A stretch of 64,000 nucleotides of DNA from Doryteuthis pealeii (Eukaryota; Mollusca; Cephalopoda; Myopsida; Loliginidae). Shown here piece by piece: positions 54,187 through 64,000 of this stretch. The stretch is from contig CM042145.1 in NCBI GenBank assembly GCA_023376005.1, positions 67,243,265 to 67,307,264 on the forward strand. The letters run 5' to 3'. The notes under the pieces were generated by a model. It ran no database searches. It was not told the DNA's origin and saw only the letters and a list, made by a program, of their open reading frames with translations. Numbering within the stretch: the first letter of the stretch is position 1; the number at the start of each line of letters is the position of its first letter. The position numbers and the translations under genes were made by a program.

Positions 54187-54735
54187 AATTCGCTGTAAAA
54201 AAATATTTCAATGTATGAAACCATACATATTTAGAAAGATTATTTTCTTTTCTTTCAAACCAAATGAATATTTTTAAGATAGGAACAGAAATATGCGATA
54301 ATAAGATTTGATTTTTCGTTAAAATTTAGTATGAAAAAATCCTACTTCGAATAGGCTGTCCGAAGCAAAATATTTTTTTAATTTGCTGTAAAAAAATAAT
54401 TCAATGGATAAAAAATCATACAAATTACATATTTAGAAAGATTATTTTCTTTTCTTTCTCACCGTATAAATATTTTAAAGATTGAAACGTAAATAGGCGA
54501 GAAAAAGGAATTTGATTTTTCGTTAAAAATTAGTCTGAAAAAAATCATACTTATCAACTGTCCGAAGCAAAAAATCTTCTTTTTTTTTTTTAACTCGCTG
54601 TAAAAAATAATTCAATCGATAAAACAACATACGAATTACATATTTAGAAAGATTATTTTCTTTTCTTTCTAACCAAATAAATATTTCTAAAATTAGACCA
54701 GTGATTCGCGAGAATACCGAGCTGAAACGATTAGG
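54187..54735 (+). repeat. Tandem repeat, three units of ~193-212 bp
   Basis: Units start at AATTCGCTG (54187), AATTTGCTG (54380) and AACTCGCTG (54592). Each contains ACATATTTAGAAAGATTATT, TTCTTTTCTTTC and, in the first two, GATTTTTCGTTAAAA and CTGTCCGAAGC. The third unit is truncated. Confidence 0.9.
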
Positions 54736-55022
54736 GCACAAATTTGTCAACTTCAAATTACCAGCAGCGGCACCATTTTACTGTTGATACGGGCAGCAGC
54801 CAGCGGACTTAATATATAAAAAAAGTCGGACTTAACAAGAGCGGAGAAGAAAAAAATGTCAAGTCCGGAGAAAAACAAGCTCTGAAGATGATTTTTATAA
54901 ATAAAAATATTTTGAATATTAGCTATGAATATGATATGAAATCTTTTCACTTTAACAGCATATTGTGTTGTTTTCATATCCTTTTATCTATACTCATACC
55001 GTCGGATTCATTTCCTTTCTTT

Positions 55023-55026
<4 letters not shown>

Positions 55027-55090
<64 letters not shown>

Positions 55091-55370
55091 TACCAAACTT
55101 GTTGGTAAATCCTAGTGGTGAGAAAAACCCCAGAAAATAGTTTGATTGTCCGGGGAGAAAAACTTTTTTGGAAAAAAAAAAGACCAAGATAGTCGTACCA
55201 ACCAAAAATAATCTATTGGTACAATATTTGGCCAAAAGAAAAAAAAACAATTTATATATATATATATATATATATATACAAAACCGCCAGGAAACTAAAG
55301 CTAATACGTAAAAAGTGCTCAATACATAAGTAGAGCAAATAATAAAGATATATATATATATATATATATA
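55027..55370 (+). repeat. (TA)n microsatellite cluster
   Basis: TA runs at 55027-55085, 55252-55278 and 55350-55370, separated by non-repetitive DNA. Confidence 0.95.
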
Positions 55371-55918
55371 CTAGTAAGTATATGCACAAGTATTTAAGTT
55401 TTAATGCAATGAAATATCGTATTAAATTAGAGGCAGACAAAAAGAAATGTAACAGAGTGGGGGTATAATAGAAAAATAGAAATGAAACTTACTCTTATCA
55501 ATTGCTGAATTTTACTTATTTAACTATTTAGTTAAATTAGGAAATAAAGAATAAAATGACAGTTTTTTCTTGTTAATGAATTTCATTTAAGATTCATTGA
55601 AGAGATTTTGAAACAGTTAGAAATCAATAATACTAAGCACATATTTAATAAAATCACATTTTTAATATCAATATGCAAATTAGCCTTCCCGTTCACACTG
55701 TAAACTGTTATTTTTTGTATATATAAATACAATTGCATGTTATTTGTATGTAGATAAGGACAACACTAATAAAAAGGTCAAGCAATTTTATTAATAATTG
55801 AGGTTTAAATATAAATAAAATCATGGAGAATGTGATGCAAATAACTATGTTAATTGTGACTCGATTAGTAATATAGTTTCGGTTACAGACAGAAAAACAC
55901 ACAATCTCCATTATAATA

Positions 55919-55921
<3 letters not shown>
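55371..55921 (-). mobile_element. Non-autonomous Helitron, copy H4 (damaged hairpin)
   Basis: The minus-strand 5' end A|TCTTATTATAATGGAG is intact. The 3' end keeps CTAG, but one arm of the terminal hairpin is deleted (CTTGTGCATATACTTACTAG). (TA)n lies on both sides. Confidence 0.85.
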
Positions 55922-55962
<41 letters not shown>

Positions 55963-56158
55963 AGATAGATAGATGTATAAATAGATATATTATTACACAC
56001 ACATATATACGTAACTATGTAAAAAAATCAAATATAATATACCATGATAATAAAAAGATGATAAAATTCAAAACTGAGTTTCCTTGTGTCAATCCTCATG
56101 ATATCTTATTCGAGACTTCTCGAAAAATGTGATTTTGGTGTGCATTTTTGTGTATATA

Positions 56159-57073
56159 CGAGGGGCGTTCAATAAGTAATGCCCCTGACCTACTTCCAGT
56201 TGTTTGATCTAGCTGAAATTTTGCATGTGCAATTATTTATATCTCTATAGTCATGATTAGTATCGGGTCTGTGGAAACTATCATTCATGGCCATTTGCAT
56301 ATGCAAAAGGTGTCTGCCAGATGGATTCCCAGGTTGTTCACACCTTTCCAGAAGCAAGAACGCGTCGAGTGCTCGAGGATGAATTTGGAGATGTGCCAAG
56401 AAGATGAGTCAAATTTTTCAAAAGACTGATTACACAGGATAAAACCTGGGTCCATCCCTATGATCCAAGACCAAAGCCCAGCACCCTGACTCACCTCCTC
56501 CAAAGAAGGCAAGGGTGCAGCCCTCCGCTGGCAAGGTCATGCTCACAGTCTTCTGGAACCAGGACGGAGTAGTGATGACAGATTTCCTGGCAAAGGGTAC
56601 CACAATTACAGGAGCCTATTATGCTACACTTTTGAGGAAATTAAGAGAAGCTATCAAAATCAAGAGGCGGGGCAAGATCAGCAAAGGCATCCTCCTCCTG
56701 CAGGACAATGCTCCGGTCCACAACTCGCGTGTCGCCAGATCAGAGCACAGGCGTGCGGTTATTAACTACTTCCCCACCCCCTACTCTCCTGACCTTGCAC
56801 CCTCTGAATTTCACCTCTTCCCAGCCATGAAGTTGTTTTTGAAAGGAAAGCGTTTTCCAGATGATGCAGCCTTGATTTCTGAAGTCACGTCGTGGATGGA
56901 GGACCATCCTGGGGTGTTCTACAAAAACGGTCTCCAGACTTGCATCAAACAATGGAAGAAATGCGTGACTCTGGGTGGTTTCTATGTAGAAAAAGACTAA
57001 TAACTATGCCAAGTTTCGTTGCTCTACTGCTATGGGAAGTGAGTCAGGGGCATTACTTATTGAACGCCCCTCG
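56159..57073 (+). mobile_element. Mariner element M2, internally deleted
   Basis: Same terminal inverted repeats as M1 (CGAGGGGCGTTCAATAAGTA) with TA on both sides, 915 bp. The 5' third of the transposase is mostly deleted, joining the 5' UTR to the ISIGSVETIIHGHLHMQK region. Confidence 0.9.
56515..57000 (+). pseudogene. Mariner transposase C-terminal fragment with altered catalytic residue
   Basis: 161 open codons (QPSAGKVMLTVFWNQDGVV, FLAKGTTITGAYYATLLRKL, ILLLQDNAPVHNS, YSPDLAPSEFHLF, CVTLGGFYVEKD) end at a natural stop. LQDNAPVH supplies the second catalytic Asp. The third position, normally APSD, reads APSE here, while M1 keeps APSD. The upstream catalytic TQDETW is altered to ..D KTW in another frame. 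The product could not act as a DD34D transposase. Confidence 0.85.
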
Positions 57074-57139
57074 TATTTACTATAAAGATTCTACTTATGT
57101 AAAGCGCTTTTAGTATTGAATTTTAATCATAATTGTATT

Positions 57140-57400
57140 TATGTGTATGAATGTATGTACCTAATTCCTCCGCTACCGGCTCGATGCGACTCAAGGTCAA
57201 TTTTAATGGAGTTGAATTCAGAGTTTTCTTACTCCTAGACTGGTTGCCTAAGCATGGCTAAATAATCTATTCTATCCTAATATTTACCCATACCTGGGGG
57301 GAGAGTAAATGGATTTATACGTTTCTCTGGCGTATTAGGGCAAACAGTCTTCTCCTGTATAACTGAACTCGGGTCACCTACTCTATTTCCTACGGCGATA
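57140..57400 (-). mobile_element. tRNA-derived SINE (OR-type), minus copy
   Basis: The minus strand has a weak B box (GAGTTCAGTTAT), CCAGGTATGGGTAAATA, TAGGCAACCAGTCTAGGAG, ACTCTGAATTCAA and GACCTTGAGTCGCATC. It ends in a TACATACAT tail. It is the same family as 60247-60535. Confidence 0.7.
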
Positions 57401-57699
57401 AAACACGCGCGCAAGGTCACTCGATTAGGGCTTCTTGTGTCATGTAGACGAGTACTACGTACATGGCTGAGTGACTGGCAATTCAACCGGTTCACCGAAG
57501 AGGAGGTTGGTTAGACATCCTTTCAGATGAGAAAAAAAGTACCTTTCAACGAGGAAAAAATAGTCTTGTAGGGTCAAAGGCCACCTAGGACACCCATGCC
57601 GTGATTGTTACCAACATTTTATTAAATCATCCCCAAGGAGAAAAAACAACAAACCTTATATAAACTTAAAAGTGAGACATCTCTCGCATCTCTTTAGAT

Positions 57700-58030
57700 G
57701 GAATCCGTGGATTAGTCTACCAAAGTTTTTAACCCAAGTACTTTCGGCGCTTCGAACTGTCATCATCAGGGGTGATGTGTTTGGGTTCCTTTTTTTCAAG
57801 TTAGTAGTAGTGAGAGTAAGTAGGAGGGGAACTCGTAGAAATATTATTAAGGGGTGTGGGCCCTGGAAGGAGGAGAATTTGTAGGAAAAGTGTTATAGGC
57901 ATTTTATAATGTGTCTACTGCATTCAAAATTAATCTTATTTAAGTATGGTTTGTATTGTTTTATGTATAAAGCTTCAAGTATTTGGAGATTTTGTTTGTT
58001 TTTTTCTTTGTGTAGAATGTGTGTATTTTC
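57700..58030 (-). mobile_element. Penelope-like element 3' end: GIY-YIG tail, UTR and decayed hammerhead
   Basis: 58025-57893 reads HILHKEKNKQNLQILEALYI then KQYKPYLNK, the conserved C-terminal end (E.LYI...KP.LN) of the GIY-YIG domain. The 3' UTR follows, and at 57736-57790 on the minus strand there is CUGAUGA, GAAA and a stem I ACCC/GGGU, with a decayed stem II. Penelope-like elements are known to carry hammerheads near their ends. Confidence 0.6.
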
Positions 58031-59075
58031 CGTTTGGATTAGGACCATTCCAAGTACACCATCTACAATTGGCATCACTTTCACCTTCATAATACACAGC
58101 CTTTTCAATTCTCTAGCAAGGTCTAGGTACTTGTCAAACTTTTCGTTTTCTTTTACCTTCACTCTTTGACCTGCTATAACTGCAAAATCTATCAGTTGAC
58201 AAGTTCTCTTTTTCTTGTTAATTAATACTAGATCTGGTTTCTAGCTGGGATAAGGTGATCTGTCTTAATCTTAAAGTCCCCGAGAATCTTATGTTTTATT
58301 CTCAAGAACATATTCTGGTTTATGCACATACTATTTGGTTGTATGGTAAAAATATATTTTTTTGCATAATTCCCAGTAGATCTCCTTTCCAAACAAGCCA
58401 TGCCTAGCTTTGTATTCTCATTATGCTAATTTGCTGCAATCGCTTAATACATGGTTAATGGTATCGTCTCTGTCATTACACACTCTACATTTGCTGTTTT
58501 GTTGTGTCTTATCAATTTTTACTTTGATATGATTAGTTCTTATGGCAGTAATTATTATTATCTTATGGGTAGTAATTATGAGTGCTTTGGTTTCTTTCTT
58601 GAAATTTCCTCTTCTTAACCATGTCCAAGTGTTTTCATGTTTTTTCTTCCCATTCTGTTTCCTTATTTTTTTTTTTTTCTGATTGTGCATATGTTGCAGT
58701 TGCTGTTATTGGCTGTCGTAATTAATCTTTCTTTGATCTTCTTTGTGTACTCCTCCAGTTCTTGGATTCTGTCAGCTACGCAACCCTGCACGTTGACAAG
58801 AACTCTGCCACATTCATTTCTTGATACACACAGCCTATCATAATCGTCTCGTGCTTTGTCATCAATTCCCTCGTCTTTTGGTCAATCTTTCTTTCTTCTT
58901 TTGTCCATCTTAAGAATGGCTCAGAGTATCTTAGGATGGGGATGACCCAGATAATTATTTATTTGATGAGATTTCTGCTACAGAGCTTGGTTTCTAGAAG
59001 TTTCCTTGATCTCCTGAGGTATTCTTTTTTTAAAAACTTTTCCTTTCATCTCTGTTTGCTTGATGGTGTTCAATT
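58031..59075 (-). mobile_element. LINE-A C-terminal region, minus copy
   Basis: Read 59070 to 58040 in several frames: RRSRKLLETKLCSRNLIK, ILRYSEPFLRWTKEE, DRLCVSRNECGRVLVNVQGC, RIQELEEYTKKIKERLI, RTNHIKVKIDKTQQNSKC, a zinc knuckle CRVCNDRDDTINHVLSDC, NKKKRTCQLIDFAV and DKYLDLARELKRL. It ends abruptly within VDGVLGMV, where Penelope sequence begins. It is the longest LINE-A piece in the window, ~330 codons, and is disrupted by stops. Confidence 0.85.
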
Positions 59076-59081
59076 ATTATT

Positions 59082-59210
59082 ATTATTTTCACTCCTTTTG
59101 AGTTTTTCACATCAGCGTTAGCTGATGGTATTTCACAGGAGTCTGAGTGACAACAAGTCTCCTCAGGTCTCCAGGACTCTTCTGAGTATTCTAGCCGATT
59201 GAAGCAGTGC

Positions 59211-59215
<5 letters not shown>
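59082..59215 (-). mobile_element. LINE-A extreme 3' end, second minus copy
   Basis: Last ~20 codons (SARILRRVLET-equivalent), 3' UTR and an AAT-repeat tail, immediately upstream of the other LINE-A copy in the same orientation. Confidence 0.8.
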
Positions 59216-59496
<281 letters not shown>

Positions 59497-59664
59497 CATC
59501 TATGACACCAAATGTTAGAATTAGAACGAATAGCCTAAACAAAAGAAAATGCCATGTTACAGCAGTACTAAATGACTGAGTATTTTGACAAATGTATAGA
59601 GACTCTCAAAAGACTGGATATCTTTTGACCGACGCTGTCACACAAGTCTCGTGTGCAGACATTT

Positions 59665-59712
<48 letters not shown>
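59665..59712 (+). repeat. (AAT)n microsatellite
   Basis: About 15 units. Confidence 0.95.
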
Positions 59713-60246
59713 TGTGGTTAACGTCACATTTTCGATGACATCACCGGTTACGTGTAATATCTATGTTAAGGCGTGGTGTAATACACACACGCACAAAGCA
59801 TCTAACCAAAATTCACATCGCTGATACTAATGATATTATCATTTGCTTGTCAGTCGCTGATGCTAATAATTATAATGATGTAATTCAGCTGCACTGTTAA
59901 CGGTAGTATTAGGTATAATAAAGCTAAACAGCAACAGTATACTAATGACAGATGGAAATATAGTAGAATATGTTGTATTAAGTTACCAGGCCATGTCAAC
60001 GAAAATCAGTGACGAATAATATAAAAAAGAAAGAAAGAAAACAGTTTTTAAAAGCTGACTGAAGCCAAATAAATATGAATAAAAAAGAGAAAAGGAAGAA
60101 AGAAAAAAAATAAAGTCACCCATCTATACGTTACTAAAAAAATAAAGTCACCCATCTATATATCACTAAAAGGTTTGTATATACATATATAAATATAACG
60201 CAGTAAAACGGCATGAAAAACGGCATGTATCCATATACATATCATA
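59713..60246. other. Unclassified sequence
   Basis: A 27-bp word (AAATAAAGTCACCCATCTATA) is duplicated at 60108-60165. No gene is seen. Confidence 0.4.
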
Positions 60247-60535
60247 GGAAGCGCGTGGTGTAATGGTTGAAGTCATGGGAAATGGACTCGTCGCCCAGAG
60301 TTCAAATCCTGGACGTGGCAATTATTTCACTTAGTGCAAATACCCTTGGGAAAGGTATGAATCCTACTCTCCCTCCAGCTATGGGTAAATAGTAGGGCAG
60401 ACTGGGCTCTTTAACCTTGGTTAGGCAACCGGTCTAGGAGAAGGAAAACTCTGAATTCAAACCTGTTGAACTCCGATTAAGAAATTGACCTTGTGTCGCA
60501 TCCTGCTCGTGCGGAGGGGTTGGTAAATATATATA
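60247..60535 (+). mobile_element. tRNA-derived SINE (OR-type), near-complete
   Basis: tRNA-like head GCGCGTGGTGTAATGGTTGA (A box) and GAGTTCAAATCC (B box, 60299-60310), ~45 bp apart as in Pol III promoters. A body follows with ACCCTTGGGAAAGGTATGA, CAGCTATGGGTAAATAG and CAACCGGTCTAGGAGAAGG, then CCTTGTGTCGCATCCTGC. The cloverleaf is too degraded for a working tRNA. Related copies lie at 57140, 49165 and 62335. There is no hammerhead in this family. Confidence 0.85.
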
Positions 60536-61000
60536 CATATCATATATGATATTAGCACTGCATTTAAAATGATTTGACTTTTAGAATAAAGTAATTTACT
60601 GTCAAATTTCCAAGTGAATGATGATTTCTATTTCTTTTTTAAACTGAAAACGACCGGCCTCACGTGTCGTCTACTATCATCTATTGATTTCAATATTAAT
60701 TTTTTGTATGAGGACTGGTTTCACCCTGAACGTCAATTTTGTTAACGGGATCCATCTATTGCTCTCGATATTTATTTCTATAACTTAACATTACTATGAA
60801 TTGCGATTGAATAATAATTGTGTGTAGTTAGCATTTGAACTAAACGTCATTTTTAACCACTCACATTCTTGCTATAATGAAAGAAAACCATGAAATGTTA
60901 ATTAGAATATTTCACCTTTACCAAGATAGAAACATTGCTGTAAACATTCACTGCTGTTACACAGGGAACCTAACGGGTTCACGGGTCGTCTAGTATTGTT
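60536..61000 (+). other. AT-rich DNA with two Helitron-type termini
   Basis: ACCGGCCTCACGTGTCGTCTAC (60652) and ACGGGTTCACGGGTCGTCTAG|T (60973-60993) resemble each other and the CTAG-ended termini elsewhere. The second has the expected CTAG|T. No 5' ends were found. Confidence 0.4.
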
Positions 61001-61544
61001 TATTCATTTTAACATATTAAACTATCATATTTTATTTCATTGGATTTATGATTCCACAAGAAGTCGACTGAAATATGATGTTTGCCCAATGATGAATTTT
61101 GTCGTATATTTTTTTCTAATTTTCCAATGTTTCTCTTTAATTTAATTAATTTAATTTTGTTTCAAATATCCAAAGAATCTAATGATCTTTTTCCTGTGTA
61201 TTTAAGATTCCTCATTACTGTTGAAAGAATTGTATCACACCAGAATTGCCAATGTATCTTCCTTGTAACGAATATTTAACGAAGGAACTGGCTCTCCTCT
61301 AAGTTCCAGCCGTATTTAGCACAACTATATGATAAATGTGTTACGGATGGAGTGTAGTTTACGGATGGAGTGTAGTTTACCGGTACTAGATATAGAATCG
61401 TCGAGCCAGATTAAAAAAAAAGAAGCTGTGAAGAGTCATGCCCTGGAATATACTCCACTTCCATTTTATAAAAGATCAAACGAACTTTTGTCTCTATCTT
61501 TAATGGGTTTTCAAAACTTTTTATATGGTACAAGCTCGTGTTTT
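61001..61544. other. AT-rich stretch
   Basis: A 20-bp word (TTACGGATGGAGTGTAGTTTACGGA-type) is tandemly repeated at 61341-61380. No gene is seen. Confidence 0.45.
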
Positions 61545-61556
61545 TTCTTCGTTTTT

Positions 61557-62151
61557 GGTTGGTTTGTTTTGTTTTACGTCATATCAACCTCAATGGGTCA
61601 TTTAATGCCGATAAAGTTTTGAAATAAATCAATTCTTAATGGATAATACAATTTTTTTATAAATACATTTTTTTATTTAACCCATAGATGGGACCCTAAC
61701 AGGTACTACCAGTCCGGGTCAGAGTGGACCAGGGAGCAATGGTGATGAAGGGGTGCTCCACATTCCCCAAACTCCAAAACTGGAACCTCACCATCAGATA
61801 GAGTTTAACATAATTCCTAGGACATGTAGACCCTCATCGCCGCCTTCTAGCACCCATATGATAAAAAGGGGGTGGGGCTTGCCATAAGGGCAATAGGGTT
61901 GGGGAAATCATATAGGTGCTAGGGCTTGACGTGACCAGCCGATTGATCGAAGGGGGCCTCTCCGACCGCCCGTCTAGCCCAAGATAGGGCCAAAGTGGAG
62001 TTTTGCATGTCATGAACTGCTCATCCACCTGGGCTCTATCCTTAAGCATCACGGGTCCCCACCCACGGCCAACAGGTGGCCCCATTGGGGGAGTTTTATC
62101 CCTGTGCAGAGGTGCAGTCGGTGCATTCTAACGCCCCAGCCGACAGGGCGG
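61557..62151 (-). mobile_element. R600 retroposon, copy 2 (complete, 595 bp)
   Basis: Minus-strand copy from CCGCCCTGTCGGCTGGGGCG to a CAAAC/CAACC tail. It is flanked by the perfect 12-bp duplication TTCTTCGTTTTT (61545-61556 and 62152-62163). The shared open frame is present at 62085-61834. Confidence 0.9.
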
Positions 62152-62163
62152 TTCTTCGTTTTT

Positions 62164-62960
62164 ATTCAAATTAATTTGGAACATGATTTCTATTAAGGTG
62201 AATTCAATCAAGTACAAATGCAAGTATCTATTTAACAACTAAATCCTCCTCTACAAGCAGGGGGTGACTCGATATCAAAATTTTAAGTGGAGTACAGCTG
62301 ATTTGAGGTGCAATTAGCGAAATAGTTTTCATCGTAATTAATGTAATCGGCAACCAGGGTTCAAATACTAGATGAGGCTCTTTCTGTTTAAGTTCCTGCT
62401 AATACCCTTGGGAAAGGCATAAATTTTTCTGCATTCGTCCCCGTAGCCAAATCCGGATTAATTCCTGTAGATGCTATAAGCAATTAGAAGATTATGGTAC
62501 GCAACTAATTATAAAGCCTGCAGATTTTGATTTTTGAAACACAAATATATTTAATTTGAATAACATCGAAAAAATTAAATCATTAATTTACTTGAAATAT
62601 TTACCTGATAATTTCAATTTAAGATGACGATGGAAAGGCCCCAAGGACGTGCTTATTTTGCTTAATACTTAAGCTATGCATAAATATTAGAGCATACAGT
62701 GTTATAGGAGAAGGAAAGGCCTGAATTTAAACAAACTGTACTCCGCTCAAAAACTGTCCTTGTGCCACATCCTGCTTGTGGCGGAGGGGCTGGATACATA
62801 CAAAACAAACATGTGTTTTTTGTATTTTTTTTTTTCAAATCAATTTGGCACTAGATTTTTACTATGCTATGTTCATTCAAGTACAATATTTACCCACTAA
62901 CCCCTCCGAGCAAGGTACGATACAAGTTCAATTTTTAAGTAGATTACACTTGATTTAAAT
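62164..62960. mobile_element. Cluster of OR-type SINE pieces
   Basis: A plus copy has its B box (GGGTTCAAATAC) at 62357, ACCCTTGGGAAAGGCAT at 62403 and its tail (GTTATAGGAGAAGG, CCTTGTGCCACATCCTGC) at 62701-62800, split by ~200 bp of unrelated AT-rich DNA. Minus-strand tail-like pieces lie at 62170-62330 and 62870-62960. Confidence 0.6.
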
Positions 62961-63027
62961 TCAGTTTTTCCTCAGGAATAGTTTCCTTACAAAAACTAAA
63001 GAACATAGTCTGCCCTATTATTTATGT

Positions 63028-63979
<952 letters not shown>

Positions 63980-64000
63980 GCATAATATTTACACAAAAGG

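Noticed and set aside
60247..60320. Functional tRNA gene
   Set aside because: A and B boxes are present, but acceptor and anticodon stems do not pair and a SINE body follows.

Overview
This window looks like intergenic or intronic DNA from a large, AT-rich, repeat-laden animal genome, most likely a mollusc and probably a cephalopod such as an octopus. The inference rests on very long (TA)n, (GA)n, (CA)n and (GT)n tracts every few kilobases, tRNA-derived SINEs, decayed LINE, Penelope-like, mariner, Helitron and LTR elements of kinds I associate with molluscs, and no bacterial-style gene organisation. No complete host gene is visible. The best host-gene candidate is one 93-bp exon-like block at 51519-51611 with both splice signals and an open frame.

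Layout. 1-510: 3' end of a LINE (called LINE-A here). 0.5-9.2 kb: AT-rich DNA, microsatellites and an unusual 2.5-kb purine-rich tract (6.2-8.7 kb). 9.4-10.0 kb: two nearly identical SINEs in inverted orientation, each carrying a hammerhead ribozyme fold. 11.1-11.6 kb: minisatellite. 12.6-14.0 kb: another LINE-A end, then an inverted-repeat element with hammerhead-like ends. 14.2-15.4 kb: a second LINE type on the minus strand. 17.1-19.6 kb: a small LTR retrotransposon with a 5-bp target duplication and a Helitron inside it. 19.6-20.2 kb: an unidentified coding remnant. 21.2, 25.6 and 61.6 kb: three near-complete copies of a ~600-bp retroposon, each with a target duplication and a shared open frame. 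24.4 and 26.5 kb: related LTR ends. 27.3-28.1 kb: LINE C-terminus with C2H2 fingers. 31.4-31.7 and 46.2-46.7 kb: paired direct hammerhead copies resembling retrozymes. 33.6 and 56.2 kb: two internally deleted mariners of one family. 34.7 kb: RTE-like LINE end. 42.2-44.2 kb: a Penelope-like element cut by a clean 1,059-bp solo LTR. 48-56 kb: three more Helitrons, a telomere-like MITE, the candidate exon and Penelope endonuclease fragments. 57.9-59.2 kb: LINE-A fused to a Penelope end. 60-63 kb: SINE cluster. 63.0-63.9 kb: a large inverted repeat.

The unifying theme is self-cleaving RNA. I find about eleven hammerhead-ribozyme folds (core CUGANGA, stem II, GAAA, short stem III, NUH) and at least six decayed ones. 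Several sit just downstream of tRNA-like Pol III promoter boxes in SINEs, and others occur as direct repeats or at the ends of inverted-repeat elements. This suggests several related families of ribozyme-bearing retroposons, possibly mobilised with Penelope-like elements or LINEs. All identifications come from reading the sequence; no database search or folding program was run.
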